DNA of 48,047 nucleotides from assembly GCA_023422565.1 (NCBI GenBank), contig JAFAGR010000033.1:1-48047 (forward strand), written 5' to 3'. Each line of letters begins with the position of its first letter. The first letter of the stretch is position 1. Under the pieces are notes generated by a model, which had not been told where the DNA came from, searched no databases, and saw only the letters and a list, made by a program, of their open reading frames with translations. The DNA is from Bacteroidota bacterium. Lineage in GTDB: Bacteria; Bacteroidota; Bacteroidia; Chitinophagales; Chitinophagaceae. A program made the translations under genes and the position numbers. Positions 40,217 through 48,047 of the stretch are shown piece after piece.

Positions 40217-40321
40217 TGCAAATTTGCCGATGTGCCGATGGGTAGATGGGTTGATCTCAACATTTGAAGTGTAAACCTTTCCGAATTTCATTTTGCACAT
40301 TTGCAAATCAGCAAATTTGCA
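40217..40321. repeat. Inverted repeat between converging genes
   Basis: TGCAAATTTGCCGATGTGC (40217-40235) and its near-complement at 40303-40321 match at 17 of 19 positions and flank a 67-base spacer. Each arm also contains a smaller palindrome (GCAAATTTGC). It fills most of the 128-base gap between the converging transketolase and LolE-like genes and may act as a transcription end or be a simple dispersed repeat. Confidence 0.55.
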
Positions 40322-40331
40322 CATTTAAACC

Positions 40332-41549
40332 TTACCGTAAATTCAACGGCTGGCGTGAGGCCTTGTAAGCCGGGAACCAGGAGGCTATGAAGGCGATCAG
40401 CAGTGCGGCGCCGCTTACGAGAAGAAAATCTGTCCAGATAAGTTTTACGGGAAAGTGGTCTATTAAAAATGATCCGCCCTGCAGTGGAATGAATTTATAT
40501 TTGAGTTGTAGCAAGGAGATAACTATCGCCAACAGAATTCCGGTTGCGGCGCCCAGTACGCCGAGAAGCAAACCTTCGCTCAAAAAGATCTTCCTTATTT
40601 GCGACCTTCTGCTTCCCATACTTTGAAGAATGGCGATATCCCGTTTCTTTTCCAGCACCAGCATGGTTAGTGCGCTGATCATGTTGAAAGCGGCGATTAT
40701 CAGTATGAGGGTAAGCACGGCAAAAATTGCCCACTTCTCTGTGCGCATGGTGTTGTAGAGATTGGTGTTCTGCTCATACTTCGTTTGCACGTTATAGTTA
40801 GTGCCCAGTAATTTTATAAGATCGGCCTTTCGATCGTCGATATTTTCTTTTTCATTAAGGCGTATTTCGATCGCGGAATATTCATCAGGCTCCAGTGCCA
40901 TTTGTTGACGTACGAAATCAATGTTGGTCAGGGCAAACTGGTTATCAAATTCCTGCTGAATGGCGAACACGCCGGTAGCGGTAACATTTCCTTCGCTTAA
41001 AGATTCAAGTGGGTCTTTTGATAAGGTTTTCTTCGGTAGGATGATGGTGGTGGGGTCGGTATTGAATGCAGGGTTGGTGGAAATACCGGTGGCAGATTGA
41101 ATGCCCGAGCCCATGATCATGCCCGGATCATCCACATCTCCGATAGTAAATTCACCGCGGACTATCTTATCATCAATCCCGGAAACACGCGTGTAATTTT
41201 CGTCTACGCCCTTCAGGTAAACTACAGTTTGCGCTTCGCCGTTTTGCAACAATGCTTTTTCTTCAACCACAAGCGATGCGGCGGCCACGTAAGGTTGTCT
41301 TCTTATTTCTGCAATTTGTTGCGCAGTAAGCGATATTGTTTTCCCGGATTGCGGGCTAACTTTTAAATCAGCATAGAATGTGGAGTACAGCGAGCGCACA
41401 AGATCTTCAAAACCATTGAATACACTTAAAACCAGCACCTGGCAGCAGGTGGCAAAAGCGATCACGGAGGTTGTCACCCAGGCGATAATATTTATGGCAT
41501 TTGCAGATTTTTTAGCCCTGAAATATCGCCAGGCAAACTGAAGATACAT
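40332..41549 (-). CDS. FtsX/LolE-like ABC transporter permease
   Basis: The 405-residue product has the four-helix MacB/LolCE permease plan: one helix near the N-terminus (about residues 19-45), a large periplasmic domain (about 50-270), and three helices near the C-terminus (about 272-298, 322-345, 372-392). The cytoplasmic loop EKKRDIAILQSMGSRRSQIR is the mark of the LolC/LolE group. Such permeases, with a LolD ATPase, extract lipoproteins from the inner membrane; the ATPase gene is not in the window. The gene starts 15 bases after rbfA, so the two are probably co-transcribed. Confidence 0.88.
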   Translation of the reverse strand: MYLQFAWRYFRAKKSANAINIIAWVTTSVIAFATCCQVLVLSVFNGFEDLVRSLYSTFYADLKVSPQSGKTISLTAQQIAEIRRQPYVAAASLVVEEKALLQNGEAQTVVYLKGVDENYTRVSGIDDKIVRGEFTIGDVDDPGMIMGSGIQSATGISTNPAFNTDPTTIILPKKTLSKDPLESLSEGNVTATGVFAIQQEFDNQFALTNIDFVRQQMALEPDEYSAIEIRLNEKENIDDRKADLIKLLGTNYNVQTKYEQNTNLYNTMRTEKWAIFAVLTLILIIAAFNMISALTMLVLEKKRDIAILQSMGSRRSQIRKIFLSEGLLLGVLGAATGILLAIVISLLQLKYKFIPLQGGSFLIDHFPVKLIWTDFLLVSGAALLIAFIASWFPAYKASRQPLNLR

Positions 41550-41564
41550 GCCGTAAATTTTGTA

Positions 41565-41936
41565 CTAAGAATTGTCTTTATTATCCTGGTCGCGTATGTC
41601 TTTGAATAATTTTTCCATTTTATCAACATACTCCAAAGTGTCATCAATAAAATAGGAGAGAACGGGCATTGTTCGAAATTGGTGTCGAACGCTGGCAGTA
41701 AGTAATTTTTTAATTTCCCAGTTTCTTTCTTCGATATGTTTGAGAGCGGCAACCGGGTCTTTCACTTTAAAAAAGCTAAGATATACGCGCGCCTCATGAA
41801 GGTCAGGAGTAATCTTCACCGAAGAAATAGAAACCATGCCGCCATCTGTCATGGAGAGCCCGAGGCGTTGAAAGATCTCGTTCAATTCCTTTTCAATAAC
41901 TGCCGCTACTTGTTTCTGTCTTTTTCCTTCTAACAT
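41565..41936 (-). CDS. rbfA: Ribosome-binding factor A
   Basis: RbfA helps 30S subunit maturation, acting near helix 1 of 16S rRNA, and matters for cold growth. The 123-residue product has the KH-like fold of the family: KRQKQVAAVIEKELNEIFQR, VSISSVKITPDLHEARVYLS, a KHIEERNWEIKKLLTASVRH helix, and MPVLSYFIDDTLEYVDKM. The tail is acidic. It is divergent from the MsbA-like exporter and lies 15 bases upstream of the LolE-like gene. Its usual neighbours in other phyla (infB, truB) are absent. Confidence 0.93.
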   Translation of the reverse strand: MLEGKRQKQVAAVIEKELNEIFQRLGLSMTDGGMVSISSVKITPDLHEARVYLSFFKVKDPVAALKHIEERNWEIKKLLTASVRHQFRTMPVLSYFIDDTLEYVDKMEKLFKDIRDQDNKDNS

Positions 41937-41999
41937 AATCGCCGCCTTTAAGGTGTAAAATTACTTACTTTGTGCCGTTTACGTTTTATTATTTGAGGC

Positions 42000-43832
42000 A
42001 TGAAGAGTTTAAGATCGATCTACAGGTATGTGAGCAGGTATCCGCGTCTTGTAGCCACCTATTTTTCGTTCAATATTCTTGCCGCACTTTTCAGTGTGTT
42101 TTCTTTAGGGCTGCTTAGCCCTTTCCTTCTGTTGATATTTAAGCAGGGAGATACGTTCGCCGATGTTGGAGAGAAAGGTGGCATTGGCAGTCTCAACCCG
42201 ATCAACTATTTTAAAGAATGGCTTTACGGATTGGTTACAGAACCGGGAGGGAGTGTGAAAGCTTTGCTCATCATCTGCCTCATCATGTTCTTTGCCATTC
42301 TGTTCAAAAATATTTTCGTTTACCTCAGTGTTTATTTTTTGAATCCTATCCGCAATCATATCATTAACGATATGCGAAGCGCGATGTATAATAAAATTCT
42401 TCGTTTACCGGTAGGTTATTTCAGCGAACAAAAAAAGGGCGACATACTCAGTAAACTTTCGAATGACCTTAATGATGTAGAAGGGTCTACCGTAAGCGTG
42501 TTGGAAAGCACTTTTAAAGAACCTATTGTGATACTTTTTTCACTGATCTATATGGTGATATTAAGTCCGCAACTCACGCTTTTCCTTTTTATTTTTCTTC
42601 CTGTTGCGGGGTTAATTCTTGGGCGGATCGGGAGAGCATTGAAGAAGGAAAATAAAATTTTGTTGCAGCAATTCGGAGTTCTGTTTTCCTCAATTGAAGA
42701 AACCTTAAGCGGCATCCGGGTGATCCAGGCATTTAACGCGGAGAAGCGGATGGAGAAAACTTTTGAAGAAGAAAATGTAAAGTTCTTTCATTATAAGAAT
42801 AAAGCAAATCGTAGGAGAGACCTTGCCTCACCTGTTTCGGAATTACTCGGTGTTACCGCGGTGCTTTGCATACTCTATTATGGCGGTCGCCTTGTGCTGA
42901 ATGCAGATGCTTCTTTTGGCTTAAATGCGGGAGATTTTCTTGCCTACATTGCCATTTTTTCGCAGTTGATACAACCCCTGAAGGCGCTCTCCAACGCGTC
43001 TTACAATGTTCACAGGGGCGCGGCAAGTATTGAACGTATTGAGGCACTGATCAACGAGCCCGTACTCATTACCGATCCTCAGAGCCCTGTACACCTGGAG
43101 CACTTTAAAGATTCCATTGAATTGCGTAACGTAACCTTTTCGTATACAGATAAGGTGATCCTGAAAAACATCAACCTCGTTTTAAAGAAGGGAAAAACTG
43201 TTGCACTTGTGGGCAGCAGCGGATCCGGGAAGAGCACGCTGGCCGATCTTCTGCCGCGTTTTATTGATGCCAATGAAGGTGAGGTTTTGATTGACGGGAA
43301 AAATATAAAAGAATATTCCATCGAATCAATTCGCAACCAGATGGGGATTGTCACCCAGGAAGCGATTCTCTTCAATAATTCTGTCGGAGAAAATATCAGG
43401 ATGGGGAAGGAGGATGCTACCGCTGATGAGATCATTCAGGCTGCGAGAATTGCGAACGCCTTTTCTTTTATTGAAAAGAAGGAAAATGCCTTTGATGAAA
43501 ATATTGGAGAGCGTGGCACCAAACTCAGCGGCGGCGAGAGGCAGAGGCTCACTATTGCACGGGCGGTTTTAAAAAACCCGCCGATACTTATTTTAGATGA
43601 AGCCACTTCTTCTTTGGATACGGAAAGTGAGCGGCTGGTGCAGGATGCGATCAACAACCTGATGACGAACCGCACCACCCTTGTTATCGCGCATCGGTTA
43701 AGCACGGTACGCCATGCAGACGAGATCATTGTGTTGAAGAAAGGCGAGATAGTTGAGCGCGGCACTCATGACGACCTGATCGCTTTGGGCGGTATGTATA
43801 AGCGGCTTATTGATATGCAGGAAGTGAAGTAG
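42000..43832 (+). CDS. MsbA-like ABC exporter
   Basis: This 610-residue half-transporter has an N-terminal six-helix membrane domain (about residues 1-330) and a C-terminal ATPase domain (about 350-600). Motifs are Walker A VGSSGSGKST, the Q-loop in IVTQEAILFNNS, signature LSGGERQRLTIARAV, Walker B ILILDEATSSLD and the switch His in VIAHRLSTV. Of the two exporters in the window this one is closer in layout to MsbA lipid flippases; a lipid A or phospholipid substrate is plausible but not proven. It faces the dksA-like gene, with which it shares a terminator hairpin. Confidence 0.9.
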   Translation: MKSLRSIYRYVSRYPRLVATYFSFNILAALFSVFSLGLLSPFLLLIFKQGDTFADVGEKGGIGSLNPINYFKEWLYGLVTEPGGSVKALLIICLIMFFAILFKNIFVYLSVYFLNPIRNHIINDMRSAMYNKILRLPVGYFSEQKKGDILSKLSNDLNDVEGSTVSVLESTFKEPIVILFSLIYMVILSPQLTLFLFIFLPVAGLILGRIGRALKKENKILLQQFGVLFSSIEETLSGIRVIQAFNAEKRMEKTFEEENVKFFHYKNKANRRRDLASPVSELLGVTAVLCILYYGGRLVLNADASFGLNAGDFLAYIAIFSQLIQPLKALSNASYNVHRGAASIERIEALINEPVLITDPQSPVHLEHFKDSIELRNVTFSYTDKVILKNINLVLKKGKTVALVGSSGSGKSTLADLLPRFIDANEGEVLIDGKNIKEYSIESIRNQMGIVTQEAILFNNSVGENIRMGKEDATADEIIQAARIANAFSFIEKKENAFDENIGERGTKLSGGERQRLTIARAVLKNPPILILDEATSSLDTESERLVQDAINNLMTNRTTLVIAHRLSTVRHADEIIVLKKGEIVERGTHDDLIALGGMYKRLIDMQEVK

Positions 43833-43886
43833 TTGGATAATTCAAAAGGAAAAAGTAAGAATTCAAAACTCTTTCTCACCTAAAGC

Positions 43887-43912
43887 AAAAAAGCCCCGAA
43901 ATTCGGAGCTTT
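43887..43912. terminator. Shared terminator between converging genes
   Basis: AAAGCCCCGA (43890-43899) pairs with TCGGAGCTTT (43903-43912), with one wobble pair in the minus-strand RNA and a 3-base loop. On the minus strand a T run follows (dksA-like gene); on the plus strand a shorter T run follows (exporter). Confidence 0.75.
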
Positions 43913-43933
43913 TCAATATTATTATTGGAAGGG

Positions 43934-44896
43934 TTATTTCGTGATTCCCATCTTAGCTTCGATGCTAAGTGTTGCATGCGGCACAGCCCTTAATCTTGCT
44001 TTGTCTATCAGTTTTCCTGTTACGCGGCATATGCCGTAAGTTTTGTTCTCGATGCGCATAACCGCTTTTTCAAGGTGATCGATAAAAGTGATCTGGCGGC
44101 TTGCCATCTGGCTAAGTTGTTCCCTCTCCATGCTAAGGCTGCCATCTTCCATTGTCATATAACGGTTATCACTTTCATCTCCGCCCATTTCATCTTTGCG
44201 TGTGATAAGTCCCTGCAGGTAATTAAGTTCTTTACGTGCGGCTTCCAGCTTACGCATGATCAATTCTTTGAATTCTGCCAATTCAACATCGCTATACCTG
44301 ACTATCGGCGCACCGGGGTTATATTTCGGCTGATCTAACACAGACTTTGTAAAATCAGGTTTATATGCGCGCGATGTTTTAGTGGCGATCTTTGGGAGAA
44401 CCACCGGCTTTGCAGGTATAACCTTTATGTCCTTTACGTTTGGCGCGTTAGCTTTCGGGCCGCTCGGTTTTGGCGGAGCAGCTTTCACTGCCGGCTTTTT
44501 CTCCGCAACTACCTTTTTAGGAGCAGCCTTCACGGGAGCTTTCTCAGCAACCGCTTTCTTTGCGGGAGCTGCTGCAACTTTCACCGGGGCTTTAGCTTTT
44601 GGAGCGGGAGCGGCTTTTGCAGGAGCTTTGGAGGCCACTTTTGCAACTGGTTTTGTACCTTTTTTAGGTGCTGCCTTGGCAGGTGCTTTTGCTGCAGGTT
44701 TTGCGGGTGTTTTCACTGTTAGTTTTTTGCTAACTGGTGCAACTTTCTTGCCAGCAGGTTTGGCTTGTTTTTTTGCGGGCACCGGTTTTTTGGCGGGAGC
44801 CGCTTTTTTCGCGGTTTTCGCCGCAGCTTTATTGCTAGCCGCCTTTGCCGGAGCCTTTTTTGGTGCAGGTTTAGCTACTTTCTTTTTGGTTGCCAT
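43934..44896 (-). CDS. DksA/TraR-like regulator with long Lys/Ala/Pro tail
   Basis: The C-terminal ~120 residues (about 200-320) are a DksA/TraR-like coiled coil and finger region (SDVELAEFKELIMRKLEAAR, MASRQITFIDHLEKAVMRIE, KTYGICRVTGKLIDKARLRA, VPHATLSIEAK). DksA binds in the secondary channel of RNA polymerase and supports the stringent response. Of the four zinc Cys of classical DksA only Cys290 remains, as in other Bacteroidota members I know. Residues 1-150 are a repetitive AKP-rich basic tail like that of histone H1-type proteins, which suggests DNA or RNA binding. The gene overlaps the end of ileS by 26 bases in another frame. The spacing to ileS is typical of this phylum, where lspA often follows. 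Confidence 0.82.
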   Translation of the reverse strand: MATKKKVAKPAPKKAPAKAASNKAAAKTAKKAAPAKKPVPAKKQAKPAGKKVAPVSKKLTVKTPAKPAAKAPAKAAPKKGTKPVAKVASKAPAKAAPAPKAKAPVKVAAAPAKKAVAEKAPVKAAPKKVVAEKKPAVKAAPPKPSGPKANAPNVKDIKVIPAKPVVLPKIATKTSRAYKPDFTKSVLDQPKYNPGAPIVRYSDVELAEFKELIMRKLEAARKELNYLQGLITRKDEMGGDESDNRYMTMEDGSLSMEREQLSQMASRQITFIDHLEKAVMRIENKTYGICRVTGKLIDKARLRAVPHATLSIEAKMGITK

Positions 44897-47800
44897 GTTG
44901 CATGCTGGTTTTAAAAACGTTCACATTTAAGGATGCCTCATTTACTTCAATGGGCACTCCATTGGGAATATCCGGATGAAATTCAAGCGTATCTGCCAAA
45001 ATTTCGCGGCAAATATAATCTTTAAATTGAATCAAAGATGGTTGTACCCGGTCATTTGGTTCCACCATCACATTTATACGGTCGGTAACCTCAAATTGCC
45101 TGTCTTTACGCAGGTTCTGGATCTTATTTACAAATTCGCGGGCATTTCCCTCAAAAAGCAAGTCTTCGTTTAAGGTCACATCCAGCGCCACCGTAAGGCT
45201 GCCGCGGGAGGCCACCTCATAACCGGGTATCTCATCAGTGAAAACCTCAATATCTTCTTCATTCAGCAGCACGGTTTCACCACCCAGTTCCAACGGATAA
45301 TTTCCTGCCTTTACCGCTTCAATAGCAGCGTTATCAAATTTTTCTATTGCCCCTGCGGCCAATTTCATTTTAGCACCGAGTTTTTTGCCCAAGGTTTTAA
45401 AATTGGCCTTAGCTTTTTTGCGGATGAAATTGTTTGCGGCATCAAGAATTTCAATTTCCTTGATGTTGGTCTCCGTTTTTATCACCTCTTCCATCAATTT
45501 AATATTCTCCGCCATTTGCCTGCTCAGTGCCGGAATAAACACCTTCTGAAGCGGTTGACGCACCTTGATGTTCACTTTCTTGCGAAGTGACAGGATCAAT
45601 GAAGAAGCATCCTGTGCAAGTTGCATCCTGCTTTCAAGGCCTTCATCAATATGAGTTTCATCAGCTACCGGAAAATCGGTATGATGGATAGATTCCTTTG
45701 TGAGTCTCCCGGTAACAGTATTCAGATTGTGATACATCCAATCAGCAAAGAAAGGTACGATGGGCGCAATTAATCCGCTGAGGGTTTCCAGGCATTCGTA
45801 TAAAGTTTGGTAGGCGCAAATTTTATCGTGCCCATATTCTCCCTTCCAGAACCTCCGGCGCGAGAGGCGTACGTACCAATTACTAAGGTGATTGTCAACA
45901 AATTCTTCGATATCCCTTCCTGCCTGCGTCGGTTCATAGGCATCGAGGTTGTCGGTAACTTTTTTAACGAGTGTGTTCAGCGATGAGAGTATCCATCGGT
46001 CTATTTCCGGACGCTCACGGTAAGGCACAGACGCTTCTGAATAATTGAAATTATCCACGTTTGCATACAGCGCGAAAAACTGGTATGTATTATATAGGGT
46101 TCCGAAAAACTTTCTTTGAATCTCTTTAATGCCTTCTTCGTCAAATTTCAGGCTATCCCACGGAGAGGCATTCGTGATCAGGTACCAGCGGGTTGCATCT
46201 GCACCATATTTATTAATGGTTTCGAAAGGATCAACCACATTGCCGAGGCGCTTGCTCATTTTATTGCCATTCTTATCCAGCACAAGCCCATTGCTCACCA
46301 CCGTTTTATAGGCAACGCTGTCGAACAGCAATACAGCCAGCGCATGTAGTGTATAGAACCAGCCGCGTGTTTGGTCAACTCCTTCCGCAATAAAATCTGC
46401 AGGGAAGGCTTTTTCAAATTCCTCTTTGTTGTCAAACGGAAAATGCCATTGCGCGTAAGGCATCGCGCCGCTGTCGAACCAAACATCCACCAGATCCGGC
46501 ACACGTTTCATCGGCCTTCCGGAGGGGGAAAGCAGGACCACATCGTCTACATACGGCTTGTGCAGGTCTTTGATGCCATCAAGGTATTTTTTGTTCGTAT
46601 CTCCGCCCAAAACCTCGTGAGCTTTTTTAATTCCTTCGTTTAATTCTAAAATGCTGCCGATACAAATTTGTTCCTCGCCGTCTTCCGTTTGCCAAATGGG
46701 AAGCGGCGTTCCCCAAAAGCGGCTGCGGCTAAGGTTCCAGTCCACCATGTTTTCCAGCCAGTTGCCGAAACGCCCTGTGCCGGTACTCGCCGGTTTCCAT
46801 TGAATGGTATTGTTCAATTCCACCATCCTGTCTTTGGCTGCGGTGGTTTTTATGAACCAGGCATCAAGCGGATAGTAAATTATAGGTTTATCGGTGCGCC
46901 AGCAATGCGGATAGTTGTGTTCATATTTTTCAACTTTAAAAGCGCGATTCTCTTTCTTAAGCTTAACGGAAATGTCCACATTTACATCAGCATAATCAGG
47001 TTCGTCTTTATAATTCTTTACAAAGCGGCCGCTGAATTCGCCTAGGCCGTCAACAAATTTTCCTTCTTTATCAATCAGGGTCAGAATTCCAAGATTGTTC
47101 TTTTTGCCGGCCCTATAATCATCTGCACCAAAGGCAGGTGCAGTATGTACTATACCCGTTCCGTCTTCAGTAGTTACGAAGTCTCCTGTGATCACGCGAA
47201 ACGGATCAGCTTCAGGGGTGATTTCCTGAATTGCAGCAATATCATTTGCCTCATAAGGAAGTAATTGCTGATATTTTATTCCTTCAAGCTCCTTACCTGT
47301 AAACGTGGCGACCGTTTTCCAGGGGATGTTTTTGTCCCCACTATTATAGTTTTCAAAATCGCCGTTTTCTTGCTCAGCCTTGAAATATTTACCCAATAAT
47401 GGTGTAGCCAAAACCACATTTATGGGCAAAAAGGTATACGGATTGAAAGTTTTGACGATGCTGTACGGTATCTCGGGCCCTACCGTAAGCCCTAAATTTG
47501 AAGGAAGAGTCCAAGGGGTGGTTGTCCACGCCAGGAAGAACACAGGTTCCCCCGCAGTTTTTTCAAAAATTTTAGCGGAGCGGTCATCATTTATTGCTTC
47601 AAACATAACCACCGCGCTCGTATCCTTTACATCTTTATATGTACCCGGCTGATTGAGCTCATGGCTGCTGAGGCCTGTGCCGGCGGCGGGAGAATAAGGC
47701 TGAATGCTAACACTTTCGTACAGAAGACCTTTATCGTACAATTGGCGCAGGCACCACCAAAGTGTTTCAATATATTGATTTTCAAAAGTTACATAGGGAT

Positions 47801-48047
47801 TCTTGAGGTCCACCCAATAGCCCATCTGCCGTGTTATGTCATCCCATTTGTCTTTATACCGCATCACCACTTCACGGCATTTCTTATTATAATCTTCTAC
47901 CGATATCTTCGTTCCAATGTCTTCTTTTGTAATGCCAAGTTCTTTCTCCACGCCAAGTTCAACAGGCAGGCCGTGTGTGTCCCATCCTCCTTTTCTTTTC
48001 ACCTCGAAACCGCGCATTGTTTTATACCGGCAAACAAGGTCTTTGAG
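44871..48047 (-). CDS. ileS: Isoleucyl-tRNA synthetase (N-terminus off the window)
   Basis: IleRS charges tRNA-Ile and edits mischarged valine. The frame is open to the right edge and 1058 residues are visible; roughly the first 60 residues, including the HIGH motif, are missing. Visible parts are RYKTMRGFEVKRKGGWDTHG (catalytic domain), the editing domain with TTPWTLPSNLGL and DGTGIVHTAPAFGADDY, the second part of the catalytic site with VDQTRGWFYTLH and KMSKRLGNVVDP, and the anticodon-binding region (about the last 350 residues). The C-terminal extension with LRKKVNIKVRQPLQKV and NIKEIEILD suggests the long eukaryote-like type that gives mupirocin tolerance in some bacteria; this subtype needs a tree. 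Confidence 0.96.
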   Translation of the reverse strand, partial: LKDLVCRYKTMRGFEVKRKGGWDTHGLPVELGVEKELGITKEDIGTKISVEDYNKKCREVVMRYKDKWDDITRQMGYWVDLKNPYVTFENQYIETLWWCLRQLYDKGLLYESVSIQPYSPAAGTGLSSHELNQPGTYKDVKDTSAVVMFEAINDDRSAKIFEKTAGEPVFFLAWTTTPWTLPSNLGLTVGPEIPYSIVKTFNPYTFLPINVVLATPLLGKYFKAEQENGDFENYNSGDKNIPWKTVATFTGKELEGIKYQQLLPYEANDIAAIQEITPEADPFRVITGDFVTTEDGTGIVHTAPAFGADDYRAGKKNNLGILTLIDKEGKFVDGLGEFSGRFVKNYKDEPDYADVNVDISVKLKKENRAFKVEKYEHNYPHCWRTDKPIIYYPLDAWFIKTTAAKDRMVELNNTIQWKPASTGTGRFGNWLENMVDWNLSRSRFWGTPLPIWQTEDGEEQICIGSILELNEGIKKAHEVLGGDTNKKYLDGIKDLHKPYVDDVVLLSPSGRPMKRVPDLVDVWFDSGAMPYAQWHFPFDNKEEFEKAFPADFIAEGVDQTRGWFYTLHALAVLLFDSVAYKTVVSNGLVLDKNGNKMSKRLGNVVDPFETINKYGADATRWYLITNASPWDSLKFDEEGIKEIQRKFFGTLYNTYQFFALYANVDNFNYSEASVPYRERPEIDRWILSSLNTLVKKVTDNLDAYEPTQAGRDIEEFVDNHLSNWYVRLSRRRFWKGEYGHDKICAYQTLYECLETLSGLIAPIVPFFADWMYHNLNTVTGRLTKESIHHTDFPVADETHIDEGLESRMQLAQDASSLILSLRKKVNIKVRQPLQKVFIPALSRQMAENIKLMEEVIKTETNIKEIEILDAANNFIRKKAKANFKTLGKKLGAKMKLAAGAIEKFDNAAIEAVKAGNYPLELGGETVLLNEEDIEVFTDEIPGYEVASRGSLTVALDVTLNEDLLFEGNAREFVNKIQNLRKDRQFEVTDRINVMVEPNDRVQPSLIQFKDYICREILADTLEFHPDIPNGVPIEVNEASLNVNVFKTSMQHGNQKESS

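Noticed and set aside
44382..44930. A 182-residue plus-strand gene opposite the dksA-like gene
   Set aside because: It is the antisense of a repetitive Lys/Ala/Pro tail and gives a Phe/Ala/Gly-rich artefact.
1..48047. tRNA, rRNA or riboswitch genes
   Set aside because: No tRNA acceptor or T-loop pattern, rRNA segment or familiar riboswitch core was found by eye; a covariance search could not be run.

Overview
The window reads as chromosomal DNA of a member of the Bacteroidota, most likely close to the Chitinophagaceae/Sphingobacteriia. The evidence is a PorT-type secretion protein, a secreted protease with a type IX sorting tail, a RemB/Wzi-like surface barrel, a TonB receptor with a carboxypeptidase-like N-terminal domain, menaquinone methylation, a split transketolase, and promoters of the Bacteroidota form TAnnTTTG, with little sign of Shine-Dalgarno sequences. 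This placement is inferred from gene content, not from a marker-gene tree.

Layout. Bases 1-1278 hold the end of an IS4-family insertion sequence whose transposase runs off the left edge. Bases 1280-1610 hold non-coding palindromic repeats. Then come tatA, a 42-residue lipoprotein, rplS and rny on the minus strand and a bestrophin gene on the plus strand. About 1 kb of tandem and low-complexity repeats (5470-6522) separates bestrophin from the coupled pheT - coiled-coil - zapA operon. dnaB and rsmE follow on the plus strand, pyrD on the minus strand, then a thiolase and a TonB-dependent receptor. A long minus-strand run (23976 back to 16988) holds pyrC, a MutS-like ATPase, comM, a voltage-gated-type K+ channel and an ABC exporter.

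The middle has a RemB/Wzi-like barrel gene, porT and menG/ubiE, the GTPase gene engB and a YkuK-like gene. A second long minus-strand run (37691 back to 28552) holds frr, a fatty acid hydroxylase/sterol desaturase family gene, a large GNAT-like protein, dnaX, the pyruvate dehydrogenase E2 gene, a DCC thiol oxidoreductase, a CoA-binding protein, a small secreted protein and a secreted metzincin. The right end has a WecA/TagO-like transferase, a lone N-terminal transketolase half, a LolE-like permease, rbfA, an MsbA-like exporter, a DksA-like protein with a histone-H1-like tail, and ileS, which is cut by the right edge.

Most of this is housekeeping: translation (rplS, pheT, frr, rbfA, rsmE, ileS, engB), replication (dnaB, dnaX), pyrimidine synthesis (pyrC, pyrD), envelope and secretion. 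No defence island, prophage, CRISPR array, rRNA or tRNA was seen. The strongest unusual signals are: (1) an A10 tract inside dnaX with stop codons almost at once in both other frames, placed where a truncated gamma-like subunit would end; (2) 2.5 tandem copies of a roughly 280-bp unit downstream of zapA with a nearly invariant core; (3) a dispersed palindromic element with the same ends but differing, still self-complementary, inner stems.
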